From assembly GCA_021820785.1 (NCBI GenBank), contig JAKADE010000129.1:1-7413 (forward strand): a stretch of DNA of 7,413 bases, read 5' to 3'. Shown in pieces: positions 5,596 through 7,413 of this stretch (position 1 is its first letter; each line of letters starts with the position of its first letter). The translations under genes and the position numbers were made by a program. The notes below the pieces were generated by a model that saw only the letters and a program-made list of their open reading frames with translations, was not told where the DNA came from and ran no database searches. This DNA is from Pseudomonadota bacterium (GTDB taxonomy: Bacteria; Pseudomonadota; Gammaproteobacteria; Steroidobacterales; Steroidobacteraceae).

Positions 5596-7347
5596 ATGTC
5601 ACGCGTCCTCGGGATTCGACTGTTCCTGACTCTCTTCGCACTCGGCTGCCTCGCCAGTGGCGCTCACATCATGCTCGAGCAGTCCGCGGGCGGAGGATTC
5701 CCGCTGCAGCTGCAGCCGGTGGCGAACGGACTGTACCGGATCGAGCCGCAGCCGGGCGCGGCCCTTCCGCGCGGACTGCAGGCGGGCGATCTGCTGCCGA
5801 TCGGCCGCCTCAACCCCACCGATCGGGCCGCGATTCTTGCCACTTACGCCATCGCAGCGGGGACGACCATCACGCTGCCGATCCTCCGTCAGGGCCATCC
5901 GCTCGCCGTGACGGTGCGGGCCATTTCCACGCCAAACACGACCTTGGAAGTGGTGGAGTTCTGCGCCATTCAGCTGGCGATGTTCGCGATCGCGATGCTG
6001 ACACTGTGGCGCGGACGTGACACGACGGCCTGGGCCTTGTCGGCCGCTTTTCTCGGCTTGATGTTCATTTCTGGACCACTGCAACTGCCGATCGGGCCGC
6101 ACTGGGTCATCTGGCGCCACACGCTCAAGGCAGTCGTTACTGCTGGAATAACGCTGGCGGTCTACGCGTTCGCCGATGCCCTCGCGGGCGCCGGCCTGCC
6201 CTCGCGGCTTCGCCGCCTAGCTCGTGTCGGCTACGGGCTCTGGGCGCTCGCCATCCTGGCCGTGGCGGAAGCGGCGTATTGGACAGAGGTTCGCGCCGGC
6301 ATCACCGTATTCGCGACGGATATTGGGCGGAACAGGGCGCTGTTGAGTCTCCCCTACCTGGCGCCGCTGCTCGTCCTGATCGCCGGCTATCGCCGTGCCG
6401 CACACGAGGATCGGCTGCGCATTCGCTGGGTGTTGTGGAGCATCGGGGTGCTCATGGGCAGCAACCTGCTGATACTGTTTTCACCCGCATCGTGGCAGAC
6501 GGTGGCGCTGCAGGTCGCGGCCGTGCTCCAGGCGATGGCGCTGTTGGGCCTGCTGTACGCCGTGCTGCGCACGCGCCTGATCGACGTGGGCTTCGTCATC
6601 GATCGCGCCCTGGTGTTTGGTGTGATCACGGCATTGGTGTTCGGCACGTTCTCCGTTCTGGAGCTCGGCGTTCATCAGTTTGCCGTCAGCGATCGGGTCG
6701 GCTGGGCACTGCAAGCGCTCGCCGCGCTCGTCCTGGCAGTGATCCTGAGCCCCCTGCACCGGCGACTGGAGAGCTGGATCGAGCAGATCTTCTTTCGCAG
6801 CCAGCGCCTCGCGCTGCTCGCGCTCGAGCGCCTGGCGCGCGAATGCCCGTTCGTGGAGCGCGAGACGCACCTGCTCGCGATGACCGTCGAACGGCTGAGG
6901 CCGCACTGCGCGGCGGTTGCGATCTATGAACGGTCCGCCAGCACGTACCGGCGCAGCGCCGCGCACGGCGGACCCTGGCCCGAGGTGCTCGACGCCGATG
7001 ACGCGGCGTTCGTTGCATTGCGCGCCACGCATGAGGCGGTGCCGCTCGCCGGACGCGCCTCCGGCCTCGGCTCCGAAGGGCTCGCCCTGCCGATGACCGC
7101 CGCGCAGTCCGTCATCGGGGCGCTGGTCTGCCGGCCGCGAGACGGGGAACAGTTTGCCGCGGAGATCCGCGCCGCACTGGCCAACGTCGCCCATCACCTG
7201 GGCATGGCCCTCATCGGCCTGCGCCACCGCGAGCATGCCCGACTGGTGGCCGACGTGGCCGCAGGACGCATCGACCCCGAAGCGGCCCGGCGCCGCGCCC
7301 TCACGCTGCTGGAGGGGGAACTTCCGCAGCTCGGCCCCGCGCCCTGA
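5596..7347 (+). CDS. Polytopic membrane protein with PDZ-like and GAF-like domains, no kinase (orphan sensor-like)
   Basis: I do not recognise a named gene. The 583-residue product begins with a membrane anchor (about 4-23). A periplasmic segment follows (about 24-118) in which YRIEPQPGAALPRGLQAGDLL (47-67) resembles the PG-A-x-x-x-GL-x-x-GD core of PDZ domains. About eight or nine further hydrophobic segments follow at roughly 121-138, 143-161, 175-193, 211-229, 248-265, 276-295, 303-323, 338-358 and 370-386. Between the last of these, the stretch YAVLRTRLIDVGFVIDRAL (321-339) resembles the exit of multi-TM sensor histidine kinases of the ComP-like type. The amphipathic linker ESWIEQIFFRSQR (392-404) resembles the xDxxFFRxR linker of the same proteins. 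Residues about 405-550 look like a divergent GAF domain. The chain ends 30 or so residues later with no HisKA, HATPase, GGDEF, HD or DNA-binding motif. Several 60-base lines here are only 58-60% GC. The start follows from the SD AGGGAG and the hydrophobic N-terminus. Function and ligand are unknown. Confidence 0.8.
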   Translation: MSRVLGIRLFLTLFALGCLASGAHIMLEQSAGGGFPLQLQPVANGLYRIEPQPGAALPRGLQAGDLLPIGRLNPTDRAAILATYAIAAGTTITLPILRQGHPLAVTVRAISTPNTTLEVVEFCAIQLAMFAIAMLTLWRGRDTTAWALSAAFLGLMFISGPLQLPIGPHWVIWRHTLKAVVTAGITLAVYAFADALAGAGLPSRLRRLARVGYGLWALAILAVAEAAYWTEVRAGITVFATDIGRNRALLSLPYLAPLLVLIAGYRRAAHEDRLRIRWVLWSIGVLMGSNLLILFSPASWQTVALQVAAVLQAMALLGLLYAVLRTRLIDVGFVIDRALVFGVITALVFGTFSVLELGVHQFAVSDRVGWALQALAALVLAVILSPLHRRLESWIEQIFFRSQRLALLALERLARECPFVERETHLLAMTVERLRPHCAAVAIYERSASTYRRSAAHGGPWPEVLDADDAAFVALRATHEAVPLAGRASGLGSEGLALPMTAAQSVIGALVCRPRDGEQFAAEIRAALANVAHHLGMALIGLRHREHARLVADVAAGRIDPEAARRRALTLLEGELPQLGPAP

Positions 7348-7359
7348 CGCTGCGGGGAT

Positions 7360-7413
7360 TCAGTCGAAGGAGAACTCGAAACGCTCGGGCCGTTGGCTGC
7401 CGGCTCGAACCCA
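7360..7413 (-). CDS. C-terminal end of an unidentified convergent gene, partial
   Basis: Reading the - strand from the window edge, an open frame of 17 codons ends ERFEFSFD and then TGA at 7362-7360. It lies 12 bases from the stop of the membrane sensor gene, as expected for two convergent genes. Such a short fragment can be open by chance and gives no family clue. No terminator hairpin is visible in the 12-base gap. Confidence 0.4.
   Translation of the reverse strand, partial: WVRAGSQRPERFEFSFD

Noticed and set aside
7367..7372. AAGGAG on the + strand near the right edge as an SD of a further + strand gene
   Set aside because: No ATG or GTG follows at a suitable distance. The same bases read on the - strand form the end of a plausible convergent frame.

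Overview
The window is a compact stretch of high-GC DNA. Hand-counted 60-base lines run from about 70 to 77% G+C in the conserved genes. It carries the classic gammaproteobacterial cell-envelope and housekeeping block lptD(end)-surA-pdxA-rsmA(ksgA)-apaG-apaH on the + strand. The gene order, the full-length SurA with two parvulin domains and the GC content suggest a high-GC gammaproteobacterium (Xanthomonadales, Nevskiales or similar). I cannot fix genus or species from this sequence alone.

Layout: bases 1-51 look like the last codons of lptD. surA (76-1455), pdxA (1466-2449) and rsmA (2446-3264) follow with gaps of 24 and 10 bases and then a 4-base GTGA overlap. A small UspA-family gene (3280-3741) sits between rsmA and apaG. 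apaG (3794-4171) and apaH (4168-4986) again overlap by GTGA. A bacterial 3-hydroxyanthranilate 3,4-dioxygenase gene (4998-5507) follows 11 bases later, with the best Shine-Dalgarno (SD) sequence in the block. After an 88-base gap holding a strong inverted repeat comes a 583-residue polytopic membrane protein (5596-7347). It has a PDZ-like periplasmic segment, about nine or ten membrane segments and a C-terminal GAF-like domain, but no kinase or other output domain. The window ends in a probable convergent gene on the - strand, of which only the last 17 codons are visible.

How the genes fit together: SurA, with LptD upstream, belongs to outer-membrane assembly. PdxA makes pyridoxal phosphate precursors. 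RsmA matures 16S rRNA. ApaH degrades diadenosine tetraphosphate, and ApaG is its usual neighbour. The dioxygenase makes the precursor of quinolinate, which leads to NAD. The tight spacing from surA to the dioxygenase points to one transcription unit. The membrane sensor-like gene has its own leader, a lower local GC (58-60% in several counted lines) and is the least explained element. The most interesting points are that output-less sensor, the hairpin that reaches into its ribosome binding site, and the insertion of uspA and the dioxygenase gene into the conserved operon. No RNA genes, CRISPR arrays, insertion sequences or origins were seen, and there is no gene-free stretch longer than 88 bases.
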